Shown here: piece by piece, positions 35,936 through 47,500 of the stretch
Layout: each line of letters starts with the position of its first letter
Position numbering within the stretch: the first letter of the stretch is position 1
Source of the DNA: Mastigias papua
Lineage: Eukaryota; Cnidaria; Scyphozoa; Rhizostomeae; Mastigiidae
Direction of reading: 5' to 3'
Assembly: GCA_964019165.1 (NCBI GenBank)
Contig: OZ025268.1
Span: forward strand, 16,650,852-16,714,851
Length of the DNA stretch: 64,000 nt
Notes under the pieces: generated by a model
Told to the model about the DNA's origin: nothing
The model's database searches: none
The model's input: the letters and a program-made list of their open reading frames with translations, nothing else
Program-made: the position numbers and the translations under genes

Positions 35936-36240
35936 ATCTGCATTTTCGAAACTCCTGTTGTGTCTGGCGACGTGCCCTTTGAAAGGGAAAACTGTTGAAA
36001 AAGCATATAAGTCAGGGAAAGTCAGGGAATAATGTTGGGTTAGCGTTTGTGGTAATAGATCTGGTTACCACAATATGATATTATGTGTTAGTCTGAATGG
36101 TATGGACACATATTCGTCCTACCTAACACACTTTTGTTATGTCTTCATTGTATGCTATTGCCCCGAAACCGTAGGATAGTCAATGTCCTTGCAGTAAATT
36201 GGGTGTGGCCACAAAGATCCTGGTCCATAATGGATATAGC

Positions 36241-36890
36241 CAAATTATTATTATTATTATTATCAATTTATTTAAAGTAGGCCTACATATACATACAATA
36301 TAATATATGTATATACAATAGCTACAAAATAAGAGCTAATTCAAGCCTACTATCTAAGAAAGTAAAATTAAAATATGTAAAAGAACGTAATGAAATACAG
36401 AATAATTAGTTACAAATACATAAATTTACAGGTATCTACAATGTTTCCGATATTTACAATGCTTTCAACAACAAGTAGAAAATTCTTTAAACAGTCAGCT
36501 CAAGAACCCAACCTGAGCCACGAAAGGTCTACATATTCTGCAGTTGCATTCCTCTCCTTTCCAGAGTTTGATTCTGCTTTTAAAGCTTGAGAGGGTATTT
36601 GACTGCTTTATGTCATTTGGAAGTGCCTGCCATAATCTACACCCACGAAATGATATCGTATCCAAGCCATTGCACGTAGTGCGAGCTTGTGGTAGTTGTA
36701 GATTATCGCAGCTTCTTAACCCATATGGACTGTGTTTTTCAACAAAGATCTCCTTCATGAAGCTAGGATTGAGCTCCCATTTTGTTTTATAGATCTCCGT
36801 CACTAGCAACTGCAAGTTTCTTATGTGGATTGGGACCGCATTGTCTCTAAGTAACATTGTATCAAAATCACCCCCCCCCCCAGTCTTGGT
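36241..36890 (-). pseudogene. 5'-truncated LINE, C-terminal fragment
   Basis: On the minus strand, IHIRNLQLLVTEIYKTKWEL, FMKEIFVEKHSPYGLR, CRLWQALPNDIK and the ending CNCRICRPFVAQVGFLS match the last quarter of the LINE at 27625-29112. The 3' end has GGCCTACTTTAAATAAATTG followed by an ATA run (36243-36268), the same tail design. The 5' break lies at a C10 run, 36871-36880. Confidence 0.8.
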
Positions 36891-36909
36891 CATGGAAAAG
36901 TCAGGCAAT

Positions 36910-37925
36910 GTCGCTTTTCATTTTCTGTGGCAACCATGCTGACGCTGTTACTACGAATGGCAGGTTGGTACTCCAGGCGGACCACTGATTGAAAGGTTGG
37001 GACAGAAGACCGTCAACGAACTGGTTGCTTGCGAATCTAAGATAGTGATCTTGCTCCACAATACCTCTATGATCTCTTCCCCGCAATTCACACCATTCAA
37101 CATAATACGGGGGCCGACTTGAGGCTATCGATGAAATGGTCAGCAGCTGGCCAGAATTGCTTTTCATATGGATATGCAAAGCTACAGACCAGCCTCTTTG
37201 CCGAGTCGAAGCAAGCATCCTTGTTTATACAGAAGTTTTTATCCCATGTTTCAACCTTATCTTTATCTATCTTTTAGCATTCTCCCACATTTTCTTGGTT
37301 GAAACTGTAACTATGTCGCTCAGAAACTACTTCACAAAGCACTATGCTCCTCCAAAACCTACGTTCCTCTTGCTTTCTCTCTCTCTCATGCCATTCTCTC
37401 CTTATACCCCAAGGTACATTTCTCTATATGAAATTCGGACCAAGTCACGAAAACTGGCATTTGATTGACATCTTTCCTGCTCAACACCATTTAAGGGATA
37501 TTTAAAACCCCTGAAGAGGCACGCAGTGCCTGAAAATCTGAGTGCCTGCGAATCTATCGCAGACTAGCTTCGATTGAGACAGGAGTGCTGGTTATGTCAC
37601 TGTTTCGGTGGCTAATGTATTTGAACTTGTTTACATCTGTAGTTGTTTTTGATTTGCATTGTTTCAATTCCCAGTCACGATATTTCCTATTCTCACATTT
37701 CACACCTCCGCTTTCTTTGTTAAATCTTGCTTTCTCTTGCTATTATCTAGGGAGTTTATCTCACTCACTGGCACTCTTGGTCGCTCTCTTCTCTACGCAT
37801 GCCATACGTTTGCTTGTTCAAGTTTGAGTCAATGTTAGTTCTGAATTTATGGATTGCGTTTATCGACAAATACTTAGTTATATCTGTCTCAAGTCTTACA
37901 AAATATAACAGCTAAAATATGCTGG
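36910..37925. other. No gene seen
   Basis: Only chance-like open frames on both strands. No domain, splice-bounded exon or repeat end was recognised. Confidence 0.4.
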
Positions 37926-39288
37926 AGCACATCAATATGCTGAAATCGCTTCATAAACAAATTGGAAGAAATGGGCATGACCCTTGATGACCAAGAACTC
38001 GGTATGACATTACTGTATAGTCTCACTGATAAATTTAGACCTTTGATAATTGCACTTGAAGCTGTAGGTGAAGAGAATTTGAGTTTGAAAAAGGTTAAGA
38101 GTGTTGCTGAACGATTTTGACAGAAATACAGGTAAGTTTAAATTTGAAATCAAAAGATATGAAGGTACATTTCCTATTAAGTGGGGGCAATCATTTACTA
38201 TTTGAAAGGTCCTAAGGATAAACAATGAGGTGCCAGTGTTGAAAGCAAGTAAGTAAAAGCTTCAAAGGAGCCTGTCATTATTGTATGGAAAGAGGTCATT
38301 TTGCGCTTGATTGTCCTAAGAAGAATGTCAAGAGCAGTTATACATGGTGGCAAGAGATACAGCATATTTTTGGCAGATTGTGGAAAGATACAGAAAGAGT
38401 TCAAAAATTCCTTTTATGTGAACCTTAATGACAATCTCGTAATGTTTACTGATAAGAAAGGTATTTGCCGCATCACATCCGATATTGTTAGAAGAGACAA
38501 CACATTGTTATCGGTTTCAGTCAGACGACCCGAATGTCAAACGAGTACGTTTAAGTCAGTTTTGTCTTTCTTGCGGTGTTGGGTTGATAATATTTTATTG
38601 CTCTCCAAAAATGCTGAAATGTTGAAAAAAGACCAACTTGGTATCAGACTTGTTGTAACTGAACGAAACAAAGCTGCTTTAGCAATAAAAATCTAGCTGC
38701 TTTGAAGAGTAGCAAATGTACATACGAGGTAGCGAATATAGGAAAAGTAATGTAGAACAACCCTAAACAAATAAGAAAGGTATGTCAATTGTCTAATCTC
38801 CATTTCACTAAGTCTATTAGTCGCATTCCCGCTCATTAATCTCACTCTCCAGTACTCCAATGCTCCAAACGAAAAGTTCTATCTGCCCCTCCATAGCTCT
38901 CACTTCTCCAGTTGTTTCTACCTTCAACAATCTACATATATATCCAATCGAAAATAACCAATAGCCATGACAATGAAGTTTGGTAAAGGAAAGTAATTGC
39001 CATTAACAAACCTGTAACAATAGAACAAAACAGTGTTACGATTGCAAAATTTTTTGGACTATGTCCTAAAAAAGCTTAAAATAGAAGATTATAAAGCTGT
39101 TGGTACTCCAGTTGACGCTGGAGGAATGTTTATCAAACTAGCTGATGATTTAGCTCCTGTGACTCTCCAGAAGTATCGGTAGATTATTGGGTCCTTGACA
39201 TATGCTGCAACAGCTACTCAGGCATTGCTGCCAGACAACGATTACGTTTTTGCCGACTATTCCGACTGACTCTGACTGGGCTGGAGAC

Positions 39289-39548
39289 GGATCCGACATT
39301 CAGACCCCGTATGCATTAGAACAGATCCGAACGGATCCGTACCTATATGAGCACAAATAGGCTTTCCGGTTATAATGAAAATGCTGGATCCATACCGATG
39401 CGGATCCGATATACCTACCAGTTTGGCACTGTTTTCCAGAGTGTACTGGTTCGTGTCTGGTCTAATTCAGATCCAGTGTAATTGACTGGCATGCATTCAG
39501 ATTGGAGCGGACGACGGATCCGAAATGGATCCATACCATTTTGGATCC
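39289..39548. repeat. Cluster of seven GGATCC sites
   Basis: GGATCC occurs at 39289, 39333, 39386, 39402, 39516, 39527 and 39543, usually as GGATCCGA or GGATCCATACC, with extra GATCCG partial matches. This is far above chance for AT-rich DNA. It overlaps the Copia RNase H remnant and a noncoding stretch. Nature unknown. Confidence 0.7.
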
Positions 39549-40199
39549 AAGCTAGTTTACAGAGGGTCTCAGTTTTCTCGGTATGCATTTCAAATGTGAC
39601 TGGAGCGGGGGAGTGTTCAGAGTGCTTGGCTGTTGTGTGGATGATCGGTGGTTCAAGGCGAATTTTTGGTTCGTAGTTCGGGTGCTTGCTGACTGAATAC
39701 CTAGCAGCAATTGGGTGCCTAGTGAAATCACTAGGGAAATTGCAGGCGGTAAGGGAAGGAACCAGGCATGAAGCTAGGGTGGGCACGGAGGAACATTGCA
39801 CATCTAGGTAGGAAATTCCCCCTTGACCCCAAACTTTTTAGGCCGAAGGTATATTTTGCTTAAAAACGTAGAAAATAGACAGTTTGACATAAATTAGCCA
39901 GATTATCGACGCTTCTCATACACATATCAATAGTTTCATCATTCTTTTTCTTTCTAGAATGGGTTTATCTCTAAACTTAGACGGTGCGTTTTCATAGAAT
40001 CTAAAGGGCGTAGTTTTAAAAACTCTCTGACCCCATTCTTCCTATACGCTATCCCCCTCCCCACCTTTTCAGAGCTGGCTTCGTTACTAAAAGGAACTGG
40101 CCATGCTATCTCACACTGCCGACTGCCCAAGATGCTTACCCTGTAGCGGACACTCCCAACTAACGGAGTCGTAGGTGGGGCAAACTTTAAACTATCACT

Positions 40200-40315
40200 T
40201 CAAATAATCGTTAGTATAATGATAGTTAGTTATTTAGTTAATAATAGTTAGTATAATGATATTTACTTAGTATAATGATAGTTAGTTAGTATAATGGTAA
40301 TGATAGTTAGTAGGA
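40200..40315. repeat. AGTTAGTATAATGAT-type imperfect tandem repeat
   Basis: The motif TTAGTATAATGATAGTTAG recurs about four times with insertions. Simple tandem array inside the Copia remnant. Confidence 0.7.
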
Positions 40316-40689
40316 GCAGCAAGAAGGAACATACTGTGGCTTGATCCACAACTAAAACTGGTTATGTTGCCCTAAGGTTTGTAACACTAGCGGATATTTG
40401 GCTTGGAAGATTACTTCAAGACATCCATTGAGTACAAGATGATGCATACACAAGTCTTGAAGACAACTTTAGCGCTATCAAGATTTGTACGCTCTACGTC
40501 TCAAGATTGCACCAGGCGTGTCGATATTTCTTATCATTTTGTTAGAGAACAAATCAACCTCAACAATATTAGTGTGAAATATTGTCCAATGCAGGATATT
40601 ATAGTTACAAAGAGATTTACCAAGGATACCTTTCATAAAAGCAGAGATGCACTTTGCTATTAAAAGAAGTTCCTAGTCACTTGTTTTAT

Positions 40690-41030
40690 TTGAACTTCTA
40701 TCGATAGTAATGTAGTTAAGTGAAGAATCTTACAAACTCAATATGTTTGTGATCGCAGGTGGACACTGTTGTTTATTGGGGGGGGGGGGCTAAGGTCAAT
40801 CAGAGTACGGAGCATAACTCAGGCGGAAATGACTACAAATACTCCTCAAACCTTCTATTCTTCTGCAATAGTAGGGCTTTCGCTCCCCTTCGCCCCCACT
40901 CCCAGCTCATGCAACTGATTATGATTAATATTGTTGTCTAATAATGATTACAAAATACAGCCATTCTTACAGTATAATAATGATTACCATCGTACATGGC
41001 TATTTGTCTTTTCAATTATTACTGCAGATT
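40690..41030. other. HSP70 3' flank
   Basis: Contains a G10 run near 40780. A minus-strand AATAAA equivalent (TTTATT) near 40771 is a possible poly(A) signal for HSP70. No lid-encoding sequence was recognised. Confidence 0.35.
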
Positions 41031-41509
41031 TCATAATTTCTTGGGTTGCAGTTCATCCTTATGCTTCTCTGCTTCTGCAACCATACGTTCGACATCTTCC
41101 TTGGACAATCTACCCTTATCATTTGTAATTTTCTTCTCTTTACCAGTGCTCTTATCAACAGCAGAAACATTGAGAATTCCATTAGCATCAACGTCAAAAG
41201 TAACTTCAATCTGAGGCACACCACGTGGTGCAGGAGGTATATCAGGTAGCTCAAATTTGCCAAGTAGGTTGTTGTCTTTTGCTGTAGCTCTTTCACCTTC
41301 AAAAACCTGAATTAAAACACCTGGTTGGTTGTCAGCATCTGTAGTGAACACCTGGCTCTTCTTTGTTGGAACAGTGGTATTTCGCTTAATTAGAGGTGTC
41401 ATTATTCCACCAGCAGTCTCAATCCCAAGTGACAATGGTGCCACATCTAGCAGAAGCAAATCTGACACCTCTTCACTCTTTTCACCACTAAGGACGGCAG
41501 CCTGGACAG
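41031..41509 (-). CDS. HSP70: HSP70 exon 4 (last seen)
   Basis: Acceptor tttatag. Encodes [10 protein letters not shown], the DLLLLDV linker and the beta-sandwich ([21 protein letters not shown]), ending at TGA 41031-41033. No GT donor sits close to the point where similarity ends (HKDE). Confidence 0.92.
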
Positions 41510-44500
41510 CTATAAAGTAGGTTTACCACATTAGGCATGAGATTACATGACAACAATAACTTTAAAGTGAACCTCAACGTTGTTTTCTTAAGCAAAATCT
41601 ACCACTTGCATCAAACTTTCTCTCTCCGTTCATTCAGCCATTTCGCCAGATCCTGAAACCACATCTTCGGCATTTTTAACGTCAGCACAGCATAACAATA
41701 CGGGTGAATCCTATGCTATTGTTCTCTCTAGTAATTATGCTTCCACAAGGCTTTTTTATCAATGTCAATTACAAACTAACCTTTCACGTAAATCAAAATA
41801 CTTTTAAATCTCGGACTAGGATATTTTTGTATATATTCATATATTTTGTGTTCTAGTTTAATCAGAGTAGAGTTAGAGCTAGTTAGCACTGTTGAAACGA
41901 AGGACAGGATGTCATTGAACGAGCATGCAATTTGTGGGAAGCATCTCGACACTCTTTCTTTTAACGCCATTAACTTAATATGGAAAAACAATTCAGGACA
42001 AAAAAGTATCGATTACTAACCTAGCAATGCAAGCGAGACAGGTTTAAGCATGGATTTAGAAGCAGAAGTGCAATAAAAATTACAGAAATGGTAAAAATGA
42101 TGGAAAATTACCAACCTGCTCCATAAGCAACAGCCTCATCTGGATTAATGGACTTGTTCAATTCTCTCCCATCGAAGAAATCTTTCAAACCACTTTGCAT
42201 CCTTGGGATACGAGTTGATCCACCTACCAAAACAATGTCATGGATTTCTTCTTTGGATAAGTCTGCATCTCTAAGGGCTGATTTAACTCGTACCATTGCG
42301 TTCCTAAAATAATCAGCGTTGAGGTCTTCAAATTTTGCACGTGTTATTGAAGTATAAAAGTCAATGCCCTCAAAGAGGGAATCAATTTCAATACTGGCTT
42401 GTTTACTTGATGAGAGGGTCCTTTTTGCTCGTTCACATGCAGTTCTCAATCTTCGAATTGACCGCTTGTTTCCAGAAATATCTTTCTTATGTTTCCTCTT
42501 AAATTCATCAACAAAGTGCTTAACCATTTCTTGATCAAAGTCTTCCCCACCAAGATATGTGTCCCCATTAGTTGACTTTACCTCAAAGATCCCATCATCA
42601 ATTGTTAAGATTGACACATCAAAAGTTCCTCCTCCAAGATCAAAGATCAACACATTCCTTTCATCCTTTTTGCCCAGTCCATATGCGATTGCAGCAGCAG
42701 TTGGCTCATTGATAATTCTCAGAACATTCATCCCTGCAATAGTGCCAGCATCTTTTGTTGCCTGCCTCTGCGAGTCATTGAAGTATGCCGGAACAGTTAT
42801 GACAGCATTGTCTACTTTCTACAAAAAAGTGTACAGAACATAACCCAAGAGCAAATCTTTTACATTCATTCTGCTTAGTTTCTATCCACAGGTATGAAAA
42901 ACAAGGCAACATACAGCTTAGGCCCTCCACCCTAATAGCATATTAACAATATATGAATATCTATCCTACAAATCTAGGTTTGGGAAAGCGCTATTGATGC
43001 TGATTTATCCAGACGCTCCCCATCACCACTTTTATTTGAGTATAGAAAAGGGAACAGAACTCACATGCCCTAATGCGGTTTGTAAACAGTTGCAAGATTA
43101 CTGTAGAACAGGGAGGATATGTTGTTGCTTTATTGGTTGATCTCTTAAAAGTATTCGATTGCATAGATCATTAATATAGATTTATCAAAGCTGCATGCAT
43201 ATTGGTTTGGCATGGATGCTCTCCTTCATATTTACAGCTAACTTGTAGATCGAAGAGAGAGAGTCAAAGTAAACGGGGTTTGCAGTACATGGAAATAAGA
43301 CAAATTAGCTTCTGTAAATTTCTCACATGAATGCAAAAACTACCTCTACGAGCAGTTAATACCTCAAGGGGGCATTCTTAATCTTCATAGGGCATTCGAA
43401 GAACACGTTTCTGTGTTTGCACTTTTATTGCAGATTAACCAGTTCAAAGGGCAGTAAATGAAATTCAATAGAATAACCGCATTACAAGTTTTGAATGCCT
43501 GGGCTCTGGAAATATATGTTTAGTCTAGAAAAGGCACTTACTGTCTTGTTTACTTTAGAACAAAACGTTTTAAATCTGGCTATTGAAATCAAATCCATAC
43601 GCTTCAAATTTTGGGATAAGAAGTTCAGTCATATGCTTAGGATAAATCCATTAGAATTGTTCCTACTATACTTGATGCATTTGATACTTGATACTTTTAT
43701 ATAATACCCCTAGTTGCTTTTCCCACTCTATAGCTGAGGATGGGACAAGCTCGTCCCGAAACGTTCTTGAATATGTCGTCGTAAAAATTGATTAAGTCTT
43801 AATATTAAACTGGTTTGTCTTGGATGTGTCGATGAAATGAAATGAAAGATCTACAAATGGCTATCTTTTTCTAATTTATATACCATGTGGTTCGTCGTGA
43901 CTATTATTCTCAAATTCATAATAAAGCTGCATTTTCCATCTGATGTCTCAGACAAAAATAGTTGAAACGCGTAGTCTTAGAAGTTATGATAAGCAGCTAT
44001 TTTTGGACGAACTGTCAACCATTGATTGGGGCAAGACTTCAGCCTCAACTAATGGCAACACTGATCTCATGGCCTCCGTTTTCAATAGTGTTATATTGGC
44101 TCTACTAGAAGTGCATGCACCACTTAAGCGTATGACCAGTCATCATGCTCCCTGGATCACAGCTGATTTAAAAAACCTAATGAAGAAGCGTGATTTAGCT
44201 AAAAAGAAATCTGAGAAAGATGCTTCCTATTGGTCAGAGTACAAGAAACTACGAAACAAAGTTACTTATGAGCTTCGTAATAGAGTGCAGGAATACTACC
44301 ATAACCTAGTTGACGAAACCCAAAATAACCCGAAAGCTATGTGGAAAACAATAAATAAGGTTTTGCATAAGAACTCAAATCACACGGTTACCCAAAAAAT
44401 CATTTTCAAAGGCACAGAACTTAGAACACCTTTACAAATTTCAGAAGCTTTCAACAAACATTTCACAACCGTCGGGCCTAAGTTAGCAGAGAAAATTATC

Positions 44501-47500
44501 AGCCAACCTCTTGATGATCCTCTAAGGTACCTGGGAAATGAAATCAATAATGCCAGATTTAAATTAGAAACAGTAGGCGTAGAGTATGTGGAACGTGCAA
44601 TAAGAGCCCTGAATAAGTCTAAATCCCCTGGTGCTGATAGGATCCCCGTCAAAATATTGAAGGATGCTGTACACTTAGTCTCAAAGCCATTAACACTGAT
44701 ATTCAATGCATCTTTAGAAAAGGGTATTTTCCCCAGATTTGGAAATTGGCCAGAGTAACTCCAATTTATAAAACGGGAACTAAAACATGTCAACAATTAC
44801 AGGCCCATTTCAGTATTGTCAGCTGTATCGAGGATACTAGAAAAGATTGTACACGACCACTTAATGGAGTATCTAAAAGGGTACAACCAACTATGTTCGA
44901 ATCAATTTGCATTTCAAAAACTGCACAACACAGTAACATGTCTACTTAATGTTATAGACCCATGGTTAAGGAGCTCTGATGAGGGGAAAATGAACTTGAG
45001 TATATTCCTTGACCTTAAGAAAGCTTTTGATACAGTTGACCATAAAACGTTACTGCTGAAGCTACGAAAGTATGGCATCGAGAGTACTTCCTACAACTGG
45101 TTCACTTCTTACCTGACCAATAGGGAGCAGTTTTGTCACTGGGATGGAGCTAACTCTAGCAGAGATATTTGAAGTGTGGTATTCCACAGGGCTCGTGTTT
45201 GGGACCCTTGCTATTCTTACTGTATGTTAATGATTTTGAGAATTGCTTGGAATACATGACTCCAAATATGTATGCCGTGATACATGTGCAACTATCGCAT
45301 CAGAAAACCTTAATGACCTAATAATAGATGTGAAAAATGAACTGGAAAATATATCGAACTGGTTGAGAATAAACAAACTTAGTTTGAATGCAAGCAAGAG
45401 TGAATTTATGGTTGTAGGCCACAGAAGAAAATTAAACAGGGTAGGCAATAAAGTACCAAATCTTGTCCTCATTAATGAAGTTATCAAAAAGGTAGAGAAG
45501 ATAAAATATTTGGGGATTAACATCGATGAAAGCCTTAACTGGGAAGAGCAATATAAAACTGTCAAGAACAAGCTCAAAGGGGGCATAAGCTCCTTGAGAA
45601 AGTTGAAAGACATCCTTCCTCAAAGAAAGCTAGAACAAATGTACAAAGCCCTCTTTGAAAGCCATCTTCGGTATGGTGATATTGTTTGGAATGCTCTTTC
45701 CAACAACATACTATCTAAATTGCAGAGATTACAAATAAGAGCAAGGAAGCTAATAGAAAATGCCAAATACAAAAATGGGTGGAATTGTAATTGGCTGGAT
45801 GAAAGGTCGTTAATCTCCTTTGATCAAGGAGTCATGACTTATAACATACTACATGGTCTATGCCCTGACAATCTTCGCCATAAATTTGTTGAAAGATCCA
45901 TGGTTTCTTAGTATAAAACGAGAATTCATAGAGATTTGCGAATTCCCAAAGTTAGGTTAGAGTATGCAAAGAGAAGTTTTTACTTCTCGGGTGTCAAAAA
46001 TTGGAATGACATTCCTGGCAACATCCGAGAACAAGAGTCACTCGCTCGTTTCAAAATGAGATTTAGAAAGTACCTTCGGAACCTGCAAGACCCAAACACG
46101 ATCCCTTGGTAGAGCAGCAATTTTACTCTATTTACCTCTCTTTTTCTTAACTATTGTAACTACATTTTCTTTTTCTTTTTAAACTTGCTGAAAGGATGTA
46201 CGTGTTAAAATATTAATTGAAATTGAAAATTGAAAATTGAACGTATATATTTTTTGGTAAATCGCACCTTTTCAGATTGCTTATGAAAGAAAACATGCCG
46301 AGATTCAAAATCACTGTATACGTCAGGAAGTCTATGTCAAGAACATTATATTACACTGCAACACGAAGGATATAACCGCTGATGTTCCGAAGGTTAGAAA
46401 CGGAAACATATCAAAAGATGAGGTAAATACAGTTTGTTTAGCATGTTATCTTAAAATATTCTGGACTTTTAACTTGTAGATCTATTTTTGCACTGGGATA
46501 CCTTTTGGTTATATTAGTTGTGTTCGATGTCGATATATATGAGTTTATAGATCTGTCTTGGCTATTATTGATTAATTTACTTCTTGTTCTATCTTTTCGT
46601 ATCTTGCGAAATATCGTTCTCGTTTAGTAGTCCGGCCTGACGGTGTTCCTTATGTCTTTTCTTAGTTTTGCCTGATTTGAGTTTTATATTTCTAATAAAC
46701 TTGCTTCTTAAAACAACATGCGTACAGTTCTGCTGATATCTAAGGTGTATCAGCAAAAATTTAATTGTTTATGAGAAAGTAGCATCCATCATGGTAAGTG
46801 AGAGGAAAGTTTACTAGTAAAATTATGTTGTGCCGTAAAGATCTAACATTCAAAGTTAGTAGAATGTAAAGCAATTATATAAGAAAAACAAGCAACGCAG
46901 AGTCGTATCTTTAACTTGATCTGCACGCAAAACACTGTGTCGTTCTAGATAATGTGACTGCTGCATATTAACAGTTAGAGTAAGAGATTGACAAGTTCTC
47001 GGCATTTCCCAGTTTCATGCAAACTCCCTCCCCTTCCTTCACCAGTCAGCTGATTATAGTTGATGAATTACCATAAATCTGAGTTTATACGTTGCCAGTG
47101 AACTCACCCTTCCAAGATATGCTTCAGCTGTTTCCTTCATCTTTGTCAAGACCATGGATGAAATCTCCTCAGGAAAGAATGTCTTGGATTCACCTCTGTG
47201 GAAAACTTTGATTTTTGGCCTACCTCCTTCAGTTACAATGTCAAATGGCAAGAGCTTCTTGTCGGCTGCAACTTTGGGGTCATCAGCTTTCCTTCCAATC
47301 AATCTTTTTACACCTTAATGGACAGAAAATTAGCAGAGTCACACACTGACCTTTATGATATCTAATAGAAGCCTCCTACAAATACAAAGCATTCTAACTG
47401 CTAACAAAACGACGTTCGACATTATTTTTGCCAAGTTTAATTTTTACCTACTTTCAACTTTTCATATCTCTAAGTGTATCCCTTCCTGATTTCAACGTAG

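Larger units (their letters stand above)
37930..40670 (+). pseudogene. Decayed Ty1/Copia retrotransposon
   Basis: Scattered Copia landmarks in order on the plus strand. Gag helix region: EHINMLKSLHKQ...LGMTLLYSLTDKFRPLIIALE (about 37925-38075). Gag zinc knuckle: CHYCMERGHFALDCPK in a shifted frame (about 38270-38320). End of RT: VLKKLKIEDYKAVGTPVDAG and IIGSLTYAATATQ (about 39050-39225). RNase H start: a DADWAGD-like reading near 39255. RNase H end: ISYHFVREQINLNNISVKYC (about 40520-40600). Most of integrase and RT is missing and frames are broken. No LTRs were found. Confidence 0.75.

Noticed and set aside
39415..39801. 128-codon minus-strand ORF over the GGATCC cluster
   Set aside because: Low-quality composition and no domain. 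It overlaps the decayed Copia region and lacks splice or start support.
41031..41060. HKDEL sequence near the HSP70 C-terminus as an ER retention signal
   Set aside because: It is internal (followed by QPKKL) and the protein has no signal peptide. ER retention needs a terminal KDEL.
46275..46421. Host exon with AG/GT borders on the plus strand inside the HSP70 intron
   Set aside because: The peptide matches the Copia RNase H C-terminus, so it is a retroelement relic.
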